Positions 16,585-24,611 of a stretch of DNA of 39,508 nucleotides are shown here, piece by piece. Position 1 is the stretch's first letter. The number at the start of each line of letters is the position of its first letter. A model generated the notes under the pieces. That model was not told the DNA's origin. It did no database searches and was given only the letters and a program-made list of their open reading frames with translations. This DNA is from an uncultured Clostridia bacterium (lineage in GTDB: Bacteria; Bacillota; Clostridia; Peptostreptococcales; Anaerovoracaceae). The translations under genes and the position numbers were made by a program. The stretch lies in contig CAKQUI010000003.1 in the NCBI GenBank assembly GCA_934277495.1, positions 1 through 39,508 on the forward strand, given 5' to 3'.

Positions 16585-16665
16585 AAGGAAGACGTGAAGA
16601 ACATCCTCCAGTCAAAGAAAGACAAAGGCGAATATCCGGATAAACTCTGGAAATAGCACTGATAA
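16585..16665 (+). pseudogene. Direct repeat copy B: orphan 3' fragment of a nucleotidyltransferase gene
   Basis: This fragment encodes the same last residues (K-E-D-V-K-N-I-L ... D-K-L-W-K, stop) as the gene ending at 15228, but with no upstream coding region. The two base differences are synonymous (Ile ATA/ATC and Gly GGT/GGC). It is therefore a gene remnant once under protein-level selection, not a random duplication. Confidence 0.9.
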
Positions 16666-16687
16666 CGAAAATACGATATACTTATAT

Positions 16688-16734
16688 AAAAAGACCACTG
16701 ACAATGTGCATGAAACACAGTCAGTGGTCTTTTC
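16688..16734. terminator. Bidirectional terminator following repeat copy B
   Basis: A perfect stem pairs gaccactgac (16693-16702) with gtcagtggtc (16720-16729), with flanking A-run and T-run. It can end transcripts from both the plus-strand island and the minus-strand glucosaminidase gene. It was probably the original terminator of the nucleotidyltransferase gene. Confidence 0.85.
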
Positions 16735-16762
16735 ACAGTATCCGGGAGGGGCACATCACATA

Positions 16763-17491
16763 TCATTTCAGCCTGTCCAGGGCCTGATTGTGATGTGTGC
16801 TTATCACTGAATAGTAGTTCGTCATATTTCTCGCCACCTTGTCGTCCCATGTGGAGCTGGCGGCGTATCTTTTGTTGACGTCGGAAATGGTCTTGCCGCT
16901 GTAGAGGCTGCCGCCGGGGCTGAGATAATTCTGAGCCAGCGCCTTCGACACGACGTCTATACACTCAGCCTTCGATGAGAAACCGCTGTTTCCGAAGCCG
17001 AACATGTTGTTTGGTCTGAAACACATGGTGCCGTTGGCGCTTTCCAGCGACGCTATCGCCATGACGAAGAGGCAGTTGACACCGTAGTCCTTCTCTGCTT
17101 TGAGGAACGCATCTTCGAGCCCCACAAGGTTGTCCCTGGTGACCAGCTTCAGGTCCGACACCGTGACGCCGCTTGGTTTGCTGACGTCCATGCTGCGTAT
17201 CTGCTCGTTGCTGTATGCAGGTATCGCCTCCGCATCGTAGACTTTGTTCACTGTGGATTTTCTCAGGGACGTGGAAAGATCCACCTCCTCGGCTGAATCC
17301 AGACTTTTCTGCAGCAGTCTGCTGCTGGCCTTTGCAGCGGAGCTGTTTATCATATCGGTCTCGACCTGTATGCCGTATGCGAACCCTGCAGCAGATCCCG
17401 CCAGAACCAGCACAGTCAGCAGTATCACCTGCCATGAGATGAACCTCGGTTTGCCATTGAATGAATAAGTTCTAGTATTTCTGTTTTTCAT
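16763..17491 (-). CDS. Membrane-anchored glucosaminidase-domain protein (GH73-like)
   Basis: The 242-aa protein has a short cytoplasmic head, one transmembrane helix (about 20-42), a linker, and a glucosaminidase domain from about 120 to 240 (PF01832 type). The likely catalytic Glu lies in I-A-S-L-E-S-A-N-G (about 146-154), and N-N-M-F-G-F-G is the family-typical following motif. The conserved Y-A-A-S-S-T-W-D-D comes near the end. It should cut the glycan chains of peptidoglycan at the outer face of the membrane. It has its own promoter at 17546-17574. Confidence 0.85.
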   Translation of the reverse strand: MKNRNTRTYSFNGKPRFISWQVILLTVLVLAGSAAGFAYGIQVETDMINSSAAKASSRLLQKSLDSAEEVDLSTSLRKSTVNKVYDAEAIPAYSNEQIRSMDVSKPSGVTVSDLKLVTRDNLVGLEDAFLKAEKDYGVNCLFVMAIASLESANGTMCFRPNNMFGFGNSGFSSKAECIDVVSKALAQNYLSPGGSLYSGKTISDVNKRYAASSTWDDKVARNMTNYYSVISTHHNQALDRLK

Positions 17492-17512
17492 GGTATTTTA
17501 TTCCTGTATATA

Positions 17513-17541
17513 TTGAAAAATGTTCCGGTTTTATATATCAT
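17513..17541 (+). promoter_or_regulatory. Promoter of the 17605 gene
   Basis: TTGAAA (17513-17518) and TATCAT (17536-17541) are separated by exactly 17 bases, about 60 bases upstream of the ATG at 17605. Each hexamer matches five of six consensus bases. Confidence 0.6.
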
Positions 17542-17545
17542 TGAT

Positions 17546-17574
17546 ATTATAAAAAATATAGCCGGAAATTACAA
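17546..17574 (-). promoter_or_regulatory. Promoter of the glucosaminidase gene
   Basis: On the minus strand TTGTAA (17569-17574) and a perfect TATAAT (17546-17551) are separated by 17 bases. The start codon lies 54 bases downstream. The plus-strand promoter at 17513-17541 lies just beyond it, so the two transcripts would run toward and across each other's promoters. Confidence 0.6.
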
Positions 17575-17604
17575 GTCCCGGAGAGAAAGGCAGGGTCGCA
17601 GGCA

Positions 17605-18186
17605 ATGGGATGGATAATAAAAACGGTCCTGGGGATCATAATACCGCTGGTCATGCAGCTCAGCGTCGTCAGCATGGTGGAAACCACGCCTGATTCAGCG
17701 GTGAAGGATTTCTTTGACGGTCTCAGCACAGGAGACAGCAAAGTCACCGAACGATACATGGACAACTCATATATAAACACGCTGATAAACGTCAAAGGCA
17801 AAGAAAAGACAGTAGACCGCATGTACAGGTCGCTGTTCCGGAATTTCAGCTACAGCATAGACGATATCGCAGAAAAAGACGACCTGGCAGTGGCGAAGGT
17901 GACCATTACCTGCAACGATTTCACCAGAGTCAGGAAAAATTACGACAAAGCGTCCTACAAGTATCTGACAGACAACCTTTACAAGGACAAAGTTGCAGAC
18001 AAGGCGTGGCTCAGCGAGAAATGCTTCAGTCTGTACGTTGACCAGATAGAGAAAGCCGCAGAAAAAGAACCATCTGAAAAAGTGATATACGTGCCCCTGG
18101 AGGACAACGGCAGCTACGGCTGGAACATCATCATAGACGATGAAATGATGAAGACAGTCCTGGGCGGACTGAAATTCCCTGAATGA
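17605..18186 (+). CDS. Exported hypothetical protein
   Basis: The 193-aa product has an N-terminal hydrophobic segment (about 1-25, G-W-I-I-K-T-V-L-G-I-I-I), then a domain starting D-S-A-V-K-D-F-F-D-G-L-S-T-G-D. That opening is like the small extracellular NTF2-like domains of lipoproteins ('p...v..f...l...d'). No lipobox Cys is visible, so it is probably held by the uncleaved helix. The ribosome binding site is weak. It lies upstream of rpsF with its own promoter; the functional link is unclear. Confidence 0.7.
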   Translation: MGWIIKTVLGIIIPLVMQLSVVSMVETTPDSAVKDFFDGLSTGDSKVTERYMDNSYINTLINVKGKEKTVDRMYRSLFRNFSYSIDDIAEKDDLAVAKVTITCNDFTRVRKNYDKASYKYLTDNLYKDKVADKAWLSEKCFSLYVDQIEKAAEKEPSEKVIYVPLEDNGSYGWNIIIDDEMMKTVLGGLKFPE

Positions 18187-18220
18187 TAAAATAAAACAGC
18201 CGGAGATATCACGAAAACAC

Positions 18221-18248
18221 TTGAAAAAAATAAAAAATATTGTATAAT
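18221..18248 (+). promoter_or_regulatory. Promoter of the rpsF-ssb-rpsR operon
   Basis: TTGAAA (18221-18226) and a perfect TATAAT (18243-18248) are 16 bases apart in an A-rich stretch. Transcription should start near 18255, giving a leader of about 70 bases before rpsF. Confidence 0.8.
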
Positions 18249-18254
18249 ATAAAG

Positions 18255-18326
18255 GCATGTGATTTTGCATGCAGTCCTTGCGATAGCTCAGGCTATCGCC
18301 ACTAAAGTCCACAGGGAGGTGAAAAC
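18255..18326 (+). promoter_or_regulatory. Structured rpsF leader, candidate S6:S18 autoregulatory site
   Basis: The leader contains a small hairpin (gcatg 18255-18259 with catgc 18268-18272) and a strong one (gcgatagc 18280-18287 with gctatcgc 18292-18299, loop tcag). The lower agt/act pair (18273-18275, 18301-18303) could extend it around an asymmetric internal loop. In many bacteria the S6:S18 complex binds a structured rpsF leader. Whether this one matches that motif needs a covariance search. Confidence 0.45.
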
Positions 18327-18614
18327 ATGATTAATTATGAAGTAATGCTCATCCTTGATCCTGCATTGGAAGAAGACAAGAAAGATGCTACAGTAGAAAC
18401 TGTAAAGGGCATCATCGCAGCAGAAGGCGAAGTCGGCAATGTAGACGTATGGGGAATGAGAAAGCTCGCATATCCTATCCAGAAAAAAGCTGAAGGATAC
18501 TACGTTGTCATCGAGTTCAAGGCTCAGCCTACATTACCTAAGGAACTCGACAGAAGACTCAAGATCTCTGACAATGTTATGAGACACATGATCGTAAACA
18601 AAGATGAGAAATAA
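18327..18614 (+). CDS. rpsF: 30S ribosomal protein S6
   Basis: The 95-aa protein is full-length S6: Y-E-V-M-L-I-L-D-P at the start, L-A-Y-P-I-Q-K-K-A-E-G-Y-Y in the middle, and L-K-I-S-D-N-V-M-R-H at the end. It binds S18 on the platform of the 30S subunit. GGGAGGTG gives a strong site. It heads the conserved rpsF-ssb-rpsR operon. Confidence 0.98.
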   Translation: MINYEVMLILDPALEEDKKDATVETVKGIIAAEGEVGNVDVWGMRKLAYPIQKKAEGYYVVIEFKAQPTLPKELDRRLKISDNVMRHMIVNKDEK

Positions 18615-18628
18615 GAGCGGGGTGTGTT

Positions 18629-19093
18629 ATGAATAACGTTGTATTGATCGGGAGACTGACAAGAGACCCTGAAATGAGATACACCACCGGAGCCAACCAG
18701 ATGGCTGTGACTACGTTCACGCTGGCTATCGACAGACCGGCAAGAGCCGGCCAGGAGAGACAGACTGATTTTATCAGAGTCACTGTGTTCGGCAGACAGG
18801 CGGAAAACTGCGACCGCTATCTTGCCAAGGGCAGACAGGCGGCAGTTCAGGGAAGGATACAGACAGGCAGCTACGTCAACAAAGACGGACAGACTGTATA
18901 TACTACAGATGTTGTTGCCAATAACGTCGAATTTCTTGGAGGCGGTCAGGGCAGAAACGAAAGCCAGGGCGGCGGATCCTACCAGAACAGCTATCAGCAG
19001 GCTCCACCACAGGACCGTGGAGGATTCGGAGGCGGCGATGACGAGATACCTGAAGGATTTCAGGCTATCCAGGATGATGATATACCATTCTAA
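18629..19093 (+). CDS. ssb: Single-stranded DNA-binding protein
   Basis: The 154-aa protein has the OB-fold (residues 1-105: N-N-V-V-L-I-G-R-L-T-R-D-P at the start, then D-F-I-R-V-T-V-F-G), a Gly/Gln-rich linker, and the acidic tip D-D-D-I-P-F. The tip recruits replication and repair partners. It coats single-stranded DNA at forks. It starts 14 bases after rpsF with GGGGTG. Confidence 0.98.
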   Translation: MNNVVLIGRLTRDPEMRYTTGANQMAVTTFTLAIDRPARAGQERQTDFIRVTVFGRQAENCDRYLAKGRQAAVQGRIQTGSYVNKDGQTVYTTDVVANNVEFLGGGQGRNESQGGGSYQNSYQQAPPQDRGGFGGGDDEIPEGFQAIQDDDIPF

Positions 19094-19129
19094 AGAAATT
19101 CGCATAATCCTGAAGAAAGGAGAGGAATC

Positions 19130-19366
19130 ATGGAAAATAACAGAAGACGCGGCGGCATGAGAAGAAAAAAAGTATGCCAGTTCTGCGCAGACAAGACAGA
19201 AACTATAGATTACAAGGACGTTGACAAGCTCAAGAAGTACGTTACTGAGAGAGGCAAGATCCTGCCTAAGAGAATAACAGGAACATGTGCCATCCATCAG
19301 AGAGAGGTAACAAGAGCTATCAAGAGAGCAAGGATCGTAGCTCTCCTGCCTTACACAGCAGAATAG
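19130..19366 (+). CDS. rpsR: 30S ribosomal protein S18, zinc-ribbon (C+) form
   Basis: The 78-aa protein is S18 (K-R-I-T-G-T and R-A-I-K-R-A-R near the end). It carries C16-Q-F-C19 and C53-A-I-H56, a possible zinc site, so it is the C+ type found in a subset of bacteria. It pairs with S6 on the 30S platform. AAAGGAGAGG precedes the ATG, and a terminator follows. Confidence 0.97.
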   Translation: MENNRRRGGMRRKKVCQFCADKTETIDYKDVDKLKKYVTERGKILPKRITGTCAIHQREVTRAIKRARIVALLPYTAE

Positions 19367-19392
19367 TCCTGTATATTTATCAGAACATCACG

Positions 19393-19418
19393 ACCGCACT
19401 GGCATCAGTGCGGTTTTT
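19393..19418 (+). terminator. Terminator of the rpsF operon
   Basis: A perfect 9-bp stem accgcactg (19393-19401) / cagtgcggt (19406-19414) has loop gcat and is followed by a T-run. Confidence 0.9.
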
Positions 19419-19498
19419 GTGTACAGACAAGATAAAACGATCCACGGAGAAGATGTATATACGGGGAGCAGCATCACAACGAAAAGAGAGGTAACAGC

Positions 19499-21292
19499 AT
19501 GATTTCCAGCAGAAAAACAGGCATATACAGACTGGCGGCAGCTTTGCTCATCATGATATGCACAGCTGTAATCGCAGGTCTTGATACGACTCAGACAGCA
19601 GCCGCAGAAACCGATGTGTCGGCTCCAGATGAGTATACATATACTGTGGATAAAAACGGAGAAGCCGTCATAACAGGATACACGGGCAGCAGCACTCAGC
19701 TGCAGATACCTGGACAGCTGGGTGGATATAAAGTTACAGGTATAAGCGATGAGGCTTTTTACAGTATGAAAAAGATCGAAAAGGCAGTAGTGCCGGAAGG
19801 CGTGAAGACCATAGGCAAAAGTGTTTTCATGAACTGCCTTAAACTCAGGGAAGTGAAGCTGCCTCAGTCGCTGACGGCTATAGGTGCGTCCGCCTTTGAG
19901 AACTGCCGCACTCTGGAGAAGATAGCTCTCCCCGGCAAAGTGACAGCTGTAGAAGCGGACACTTTCAAAACCTGCAGGAGCCTTGTGAGCTTCAGGGCGT
20001 ATGGACCTCTTGAGCGCATCGGCATTAATGCTTTTAACGGATGCGGCAGCCTTTCGGAAGTACTGCCCGGCGATTCGCTTGAGTATATAGGAGCTCATGC
20101 ATTCTATGACTGTACATCGCTGGAAGGCATAAACCTGCCTGAAGGGCTTGCGACGCTGGAATGGGATGCATTCTGCAGGTGCAGCAGTCTGACTGAGATA
20201 ACACTTCCGGACAGTGCTGTGAATATAAAGGATAGTGTTTTTTCCGGCTGCAAGTCGCTGCGGTCAGCAAAGCTTTCCAGCAGGATCGAAAGGATACCAG
20301 CGTATCTTTTCAGTGGTTGTACGAGCCTTGAAGAGATCACGATACCGGAAACCGTGAAAACCATAGGTTCATATGCGTTCGATGAATGCAGCAGTCTCGA
20401 TGAAGTAACGCTGCCGGAGGGTCTGACTAAACTGGGGTTCGGCTGCTTTGAAAACTGCACAGGTCTCAGTGAGGTAAAGGTGCCTGATAACGTAGAAACG
20501 ATGGAAAACTACGTGTTCAGTAAATGCAGATCGCTGAAGTCTGTTACCCTGCCGGATGGCCTGGTAAGTATAGGGAGAGGCGTTTTCGAAAACTGCTCAC
20601 CGGATCTTGTGGTCTGCTGCACCTGCGGCTCAGAGGGGGAAGCCTACGCCAGAGCAAACGGCATATCTGTCGGAGGCGATGATTATAAGATGACGACAGA
20701 GAAAGCGTCGCTGACAAGAGCAGGCAGGAAGACCCAGGTATGCGAGGTCTGCAGTGAAGTGATATACGAGAAGGAGATACCGGAGATCTCAGGAGCGGAA
20801 CTTTCAGAAACGACGTACATCTGCGACGGTAAAGCAAAGACTCCGTCTGTGACAGTCTGCGACAGCAGCGGCAGACGACTTGGGAAAGACAGCGACTATA
20901 CTGTAAAATATCCTGCAGGCAGGAAAAACTGCGGTACATACACTGTGAAAGTCAGCTTCAGGGGAAACTATACAGGTGAGAAATCCCTGAAATTCACCAT
21001 AAAGGCGAAGCTGAAAAAGCCTTCTGCAAAGGCTGCAAAAGCAGGGAAAAGAAGCGTCAGGATAAGCTGGTCTAAAGTCAGCGGAGCTACCGGATACAGG
21101 GTGTATGTCCGTGAACCCGGCAGCAGCAGATACAAAATGAGGATCACAAGAAAAGCGAACGTCAAGGCAGTAGTCCACAAAGGCCTGAAAAAAGGCAGGA
21201 AGTACAGCTACAAAGTCCGTGCATACAGGACCGCAGGCGGTAAAACTGTATACAGCCCGTATTCAAAAGTCAGGACAGTGAAGGTGAGATAG
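19499..21292 (+). CDS. BspA-type leucine-rich-repeat surface protein with fibronectin III end
   Basis: The 597-aa protein has a signal peptide (about 1-36). From about residue 75 to 375 come 13 units of about 23 residues (LRR_5 type), each with the pattern I-G-x-x-A-F-x-x-C-x-S-L-x-x-v-x-L-P. A Cys-containing linker follows to about 435, then a beta domain with D-Y-T-V-K-Y and N-Y-T-G-E, and a fibronectin type III domain at the end (about 505-597, S-W-S-K-V-S-G-A-T-G-Y). Such proteins bind host or bacterial surfaces. There is no LPXTG sorting signal, so the means of retention is unclear. AGAGAGG precedes the ATG. Confidence 0.92.
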   Translation: MISSRKTGIYRLAAALLIMICTAVIAGLDTTQTAAAETDVSAPDEYTYTVDKNGEAVITGYTGSSTQLQIPGQLGGYKVTGISDEAFYSMKKIEKAVVPEGVKTIGKSVFMNCLKLREVKLPQSLTAIGASAFENCRTLEKIALPGKVTAVEADTFKTCRSLVSFRAYGPLERIGINAFNGCGSLSEVLPGDSLEYIGAHAFYDCTSLEGINLPEGLATLEWDAFCRCSSLTEITLPDSAVNIKDSVFSGCKSLRSAKLSSRIERIPAYLFSGCTSLEEITIPETVKTIGSYAFDECSSLDEVTLPEGLTKLGFGCFENCTGLSEVKVPDNVETMENYVFSKCRSLKSVTLPDGLVSIGRGVFENCSPDLVVCCTCGSEGEAYARANGISVGGDDYKMTTEKASLTRAGRKTQVCEVCSEVIYEKEIPEISGAELSETTYICDGKAKTPSVTVCDSSGRRLGKDSDYTVKYPAGRKNCGTYTVKVSFRGNYTGEKSLKFTIKAKLKKPSAKAAKAGKRSVRISWSKVSGATGYRVYVREPGSSRYKMRITRKANVKAVVHKGLKKGRKYSYKVRAYRTAGGKTVYSPYSKVRTVKVR

Positions 21293-21384
21293 TCAGCAGA
21301 TTTACAGGACAGTGAGCGGAAAGAAAGCCTGCGGACCATACACGTCCTTAGTCAAAGTCAAAGCAAAACAGCATATGTGATCAG

Positions 21385-21426
21385 ACTCAGGGCTGAGCGG
21401 ACAAGACAGCATCAGCCTTGAGTTTT
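21385..21426 (+). terminator. Probable terminator after the LRR protein
   Basis: actcagggctga (21385-21396) pairs with tcagccttgagt (21412-21423) with one G-U pair, followed by a T-run and a second T-run at 21432. The rest of the 264-base gap holds the promoter below and nothing else I can support. Confidence 0.7.
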
Positions 21427-21511
21427 GCACGTTTTTGAAGGGCTGGCGGCCGGCAGCGGAGTGTTCTCTTCTTCCGTGGTTTCAAAAAAACTGTTATATT
21501 ACTGCGAATTA

Positions 21512-21520
21512 TGTTATAAT
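21512..21520 (+). promoter_or_regulatory. Extended -10 promoter of the DUF2232/gdpP/rplI/dnaB run
   Basis: TGT followed by a perfect TATAAT (21515-21520) is an extended -10. No good -35 is present at the right distance, which is acceptable for this class. It lies 36 bases upstream of the first gene. Confidence 0.6.
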
Positions 21521-21556
21521 GAACGTTACGAATGAAGGGAGGCACAAGGCAGACTG

Positions 21557-22312
21557 ATGTACCTTTTAGTGATATTTATAATAACGCTCATAATACCGCT
21601 GATAGTCATGCCAAGAGGCATGAGAAACGGCTTGATGTCACCTATGCGCAATGTTTTTTCAGCAGCGCTCAGTGTATCTGTAGCAGCAGCGGTTGTGCTG
21701 ATGGTGTATTTCCTGGCAGGAAACGGCATGTTCGCACATATACAGGAGATAATAAAGGTTGTGGCGAAAGAAGTCGCCGTCAATCCTGTTTGGGACAGTT
21801 TTCCGGGACTGGACAAGATGAATACCGGCGACAGGACGGCCCTGCTGAGCCAGGTCTACGAAGGACTTGCGCTGAGGATGCCGGCATATGTGATGACAGC
21901 TGCAGCTGTCGTGGCATACATTGAATATATCATCATAAGCAATATGCCGTGGAATCGTGGCAAGGTGGCTAAAATGCCGGGATTCAGGGAGTTTTCCCTG
22001 CCGCCGGCAGCTTTTTCAGGTATATTCCTGATGTATTTCGCAGCATGGGGCATATCCCTGACCGACAGCCTCTTCGGCACGGCGGTGTATGCCAACGTGA
22101 ACTATCTGTTCAATTTCGCATTCATACTGCAGGGGATCTCTGTAATTTTCATGTTTGCGCACATCAAACGGATACCGAAGGCGGTGGCTGTGATAGTGGT
22201 GATACTTGCTTTCAGCAATAATATATGTATGATGCTTCTTGTTCTCATCGGTATGTTCGACCTTATCATAGGTCTCAAAAAAAGAATATCCGCAAGAGCA
22301 GTGAAGAAATGA
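21557..22312 (+). CDS. DUF2232 (YybS-like) membrane protein
   Basis: The 251-aa protein has about seven hydrophobic helices, the last ones at about 165-180 (F-S-G-I-F-L-M-Y-F) and 218-240. The length is shorter than B. subtilis YybS (about 309). Its position immediately before a GdpP-like gene, then rplI and the replicative helicase, is the B. subtilis yybS-yybT-rplI-dnaC order, which supports the call. Function is unknown. Confidence 0.8.
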   Translation: MYLLVIFIITLIIPLIVMPRGMRNGLMSPMRNVFSAALSVSVAAAVVLMVYFLAGNGMFAHIQEIIKVVAKEVAVNPVWDSFPGLDKMNTGDRTALLSQVYEGLALRMPAYVMTAAAVVAYIEYIIISNMPWNRGKVAKMPGFREFSLPPAAFSGIFLMYFAAWGISLTDSLFGTAVYANVNYLFNFAFILQGISVIFMFAHIKRIPKAVAVIVVILAFSNNICMMLLVLIGMFDLIIGLKKRISARAVKK

Positions 22313-22333
22313 TATGTTTACGGAGATATTTTT

Positions 22334-24103
22334 ATGTACGTTGGAAGAGTAGAAAAACTCCTGGCGCACTATTCGCCGATGCCTATGTGTATAATCAACG
22401 CTCAGGGCAAGGTGACACGTGCCAGCGGCAGGATAGACGAAGTCTTCAAGTATGACGGTATAGTCGGAGCGGACATATTCGCACTGACAGGGATAAAACT
22501 GCCGGAGATAATGACTGCGTCAGAGGAACATACAGTGCTTTATCTGAAGCGCAACGACAGGAATTTCAAAGTCGTCACGGGGCATATAGGTGAAGGCGAC
22601 ACCGAAGCCGTGCTGCTTTATTTCGTCGATGTGACTTCATATGAGACGCTGAAGGATCTTTACAATGATGAAAAAGTATGTGCAGCTGTGATAAACGTGG
22701 ATAATTTCGACGAGCTCACTTCCAGTGCCGGAGAGGACAGGGAGATGATGATATCCACAGAGATAGACAAACTCATCAGAAGCTGGGGCAGCAGACTCGG
22801 CGCAGTGGTCACAAGAAGCAAGGATCACCTCTACGAGATGGTCATGACTCAGAAAAGTTTCCAGCAGCTTGTCAAAAGCAGGTTTTCGATACTTGACGAA
22901 GCCCGTGAGATAGAAACGGAGGCGGATTTTCCGGTGACTCTGAGTATAGGTATAGGGCTCGGAGGCAAGAACCCTGCGGAAAGCGACCTTTATGCTCAGG
23001 ATGCGCTGGATCTGGCGCTGGGCCGGGGCGGAGACCAGGCTGTTGTAAAGAACGTGAGGAATTTCGAATATTACGGCGGCAGGACCCAGGGCGTGGAGCG
23101 CGGCTATAAAGGCAAATCAAGAGTAATCGCCCACGGACTGAAGACTCTCATGAGCCAGTCCTCAAAAGTTTTCATAATGGGTCACAAGAACCCCGATATG
23201 GACTGTTTCGGTGCGGCGCTGGGCATACACAGAGTAGCAGCCAGCATGGGCAAGGAGTCGTATATAGTGCTGGACTCATACAACGAAGCCCTGACAAGTA
23301 TCGCAGAAGACGCCAGAGCCACAGGGGACTATGAATTCGTGTCCAGCGAGAAGGCTCTCGGTCTTGCAGATGAGACGTCGCTTGTTGTGGTTGTAGATAC
23401 ACACAGACCGGGACTTGTGGCGTGCCTTGATCTCATAAAAAAAGTAAACAGGACAGCGGTGATAGACCATCACAGACGGGCGGAAGACGCTCTGCCGGAT
23501 CAGCTGCTGTCATATATGCAGTCCTATGCGTCGTCGGCGTCGGAGCTTGTGACGGAGATCGTCCAGTACGCCTGCGACAAGAAGGTGCTGACCAAGATGG
23601 AGGCGGACGCACTGCTGGCAGGCATCATGGTGGATACCAACAGATTTGCAGTCAAGGCAGGCGTCAGGACTTTCGAAGCTGCGTCCTGGCTCAGACGTGC
23701 CGGGGCCGACCTGGAAAAGGTCCGCAGCTATTTCCAGTCCGATGCAGACAGTTTCAGGACAAGAGCTTTCTGTGTAGCCAATGCGCAGATATTTTCAGAC
23801 GGCATAGCCATGTCCATATGTCCGGGACACGACCCCAATGCACAGATCGTAAACTCACAGGTGGCAGATGAGCTGTTGTCAGTCAAAGGCGTCAAGGCCA
23901 GCTTTGTGGCAGGCCAGGACGAAAACGGCAGGACCGTGGTGAGCGCCCGCTCGCTGGGCGACATCAACGTGCAGCTTGTGATGGAGCAGTTCGGAGGCGG
24001 CGGACATTTCAATACTGCCGGAGCGCAGGTAAAAGAAAAACCTGAAGAGATACTTCGCAGCATCAAGGAGATGCTGGACAAAAGTATGAACAGGTCATCA
24101 TAA
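22334..24103 (+). CDS. gdpP: GdpP/YybT-like cyclic-di-AMP phosphodiesterase without membrane helices
   Basis: The 589-aa protein has a PAS-like region (about 10-100), a degenerate GGDEF region (about 110-245, no GGDEF motif), and a DHH/DHHA1 phosphodiesterase. The catalytic parts are intact: H284-K-N-P-D-M-D290, D355-T-H, D378-H-H380, and G-G-G-G-H-F-N-T-A-G-A (554-564). It should cleave c-di-AMP to pApA. B. subtilis GdpP has two N-terminal transmembrane helices; here the ATG at 22334 (ACGGAG eight bases upstream) begins directly at the PAS-like part. No helix is encoded upstream in frame. Confidence 0.93.
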   Translation: MYVGRVEKLLAHYSPMPMCIINAQGKVTRASGRIDEVFKYDGIVGADIFALTGIKLPEIMTASEEHTVLYLKRNDRNFKVVTGHIGEGDTEAVLLYFVDVTSYETLKDLYNDEKVCAAVINVDNFDELTSSAGEDREMMISTEIDKLIRSWGSRLGAVVTRSKDHLYEMVMTQKSFQQLVKSRFSILDEAREIETEADFPVTLSIGIGLGGKNPAESDLYAQDALDLALGRGGDQAVVKNVRNFEYYGGRTQGVERGYKGKSRVIAHGLKTLMSQSSKVFIMGHKNPDMDCFGAALGIHRVAASMGKESYIVLDSYNEALTSIAEDARATGDYEFVSSEKALGLADETSLVVVVDTHRPGLVACLDLIKKVNRTAVIDHHRRAEDALPDQLLSYMQSYASSASELVTEIVQYACDKKVLTKMEADALLAGIMVDTNRFAVKAGVRTFEAASWLRRAGADLEKVRSYFQSDADSFRTRAFCVANAQIFSDGIAMSICPGHDPNAQIVNSQVADELLSVKGVKASFVAGQDENGRTVVSARSLGDINVQLVMEQFGGGGHFNTAGAQVKEKPEEILRSIKEMLDKSMNRSS

Positions 24104-24146
24104 ATCGTATATATTCTCAGGAACTTCACAATAGGAGGGTAAAATA

Positions 24147-24590
24147 ATGATAGTGATACTGACTAAAGATGTAAAGGGTACCGGCAAGGCCGGAGAGGTA
24201 GTCAAGGTAAGCGACGGCTATGCGAGGAACATGCTGCTGCCGAAGGGTCTGGCTAAAGAGGCTACAGACGGCAACATCAGGAGCCTTGAGAGCCAGAAAG
24301 CAATAGAAGCACAGCGCAGAGCCGAGCAGAAGGCTCAGGCTGAGAAAGTCGCAGAGCAGCTCGAAAAGACGACGCTGGTGATAAAGTCAAAGGGCGGAGA
24401 ATCAGGCAAGCTTTTCGGTTCCATCACATCAAAGGATATCGCAGATGCGCTTTTCGATCAGGAAAAGATAAAGATAGACAAGAAGAAGATAGACATGTCA
24501 TCGCCGATAAAGCAGGCGGGAGAGTCGACTGTTACAGTGAAGCTTTTCACAGGAGTTTCAGCTGAACTGAAAGTAAACGTTACGATATAG
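24147..24590 (+). CDS. rplI: 50S ribosomal protein L9
   Basis: The 147-aa protein matches L9: [13 protein letters not shown] at the start and [13 protein letters not shown] in the N-domain, a long connecting helix (about 45-75), and a C-domain. It binds 23S rRNA near the L1 stalk base. AGGAGG lies before the ATG. It sits in the conserved run gdpP-rplI-dnaB. Confidence 0.98.
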   Translation: MIVILTKDVKGTGKAGEVVKVSDGYARNMLLPKGLAKEATDGNIRSLESQKAIEAQRRAEQKAQAEKVAEQLEKTTLVIKSKGGESGKLFGSITSKDIADALFDQEKIKIDKKKIDMSSPIKQAGESTVTVKLFTGVSAELKVNVTI

Positions 24591-24611
24591 TTTGGCATGA
24601 GGGGTGAAGGA

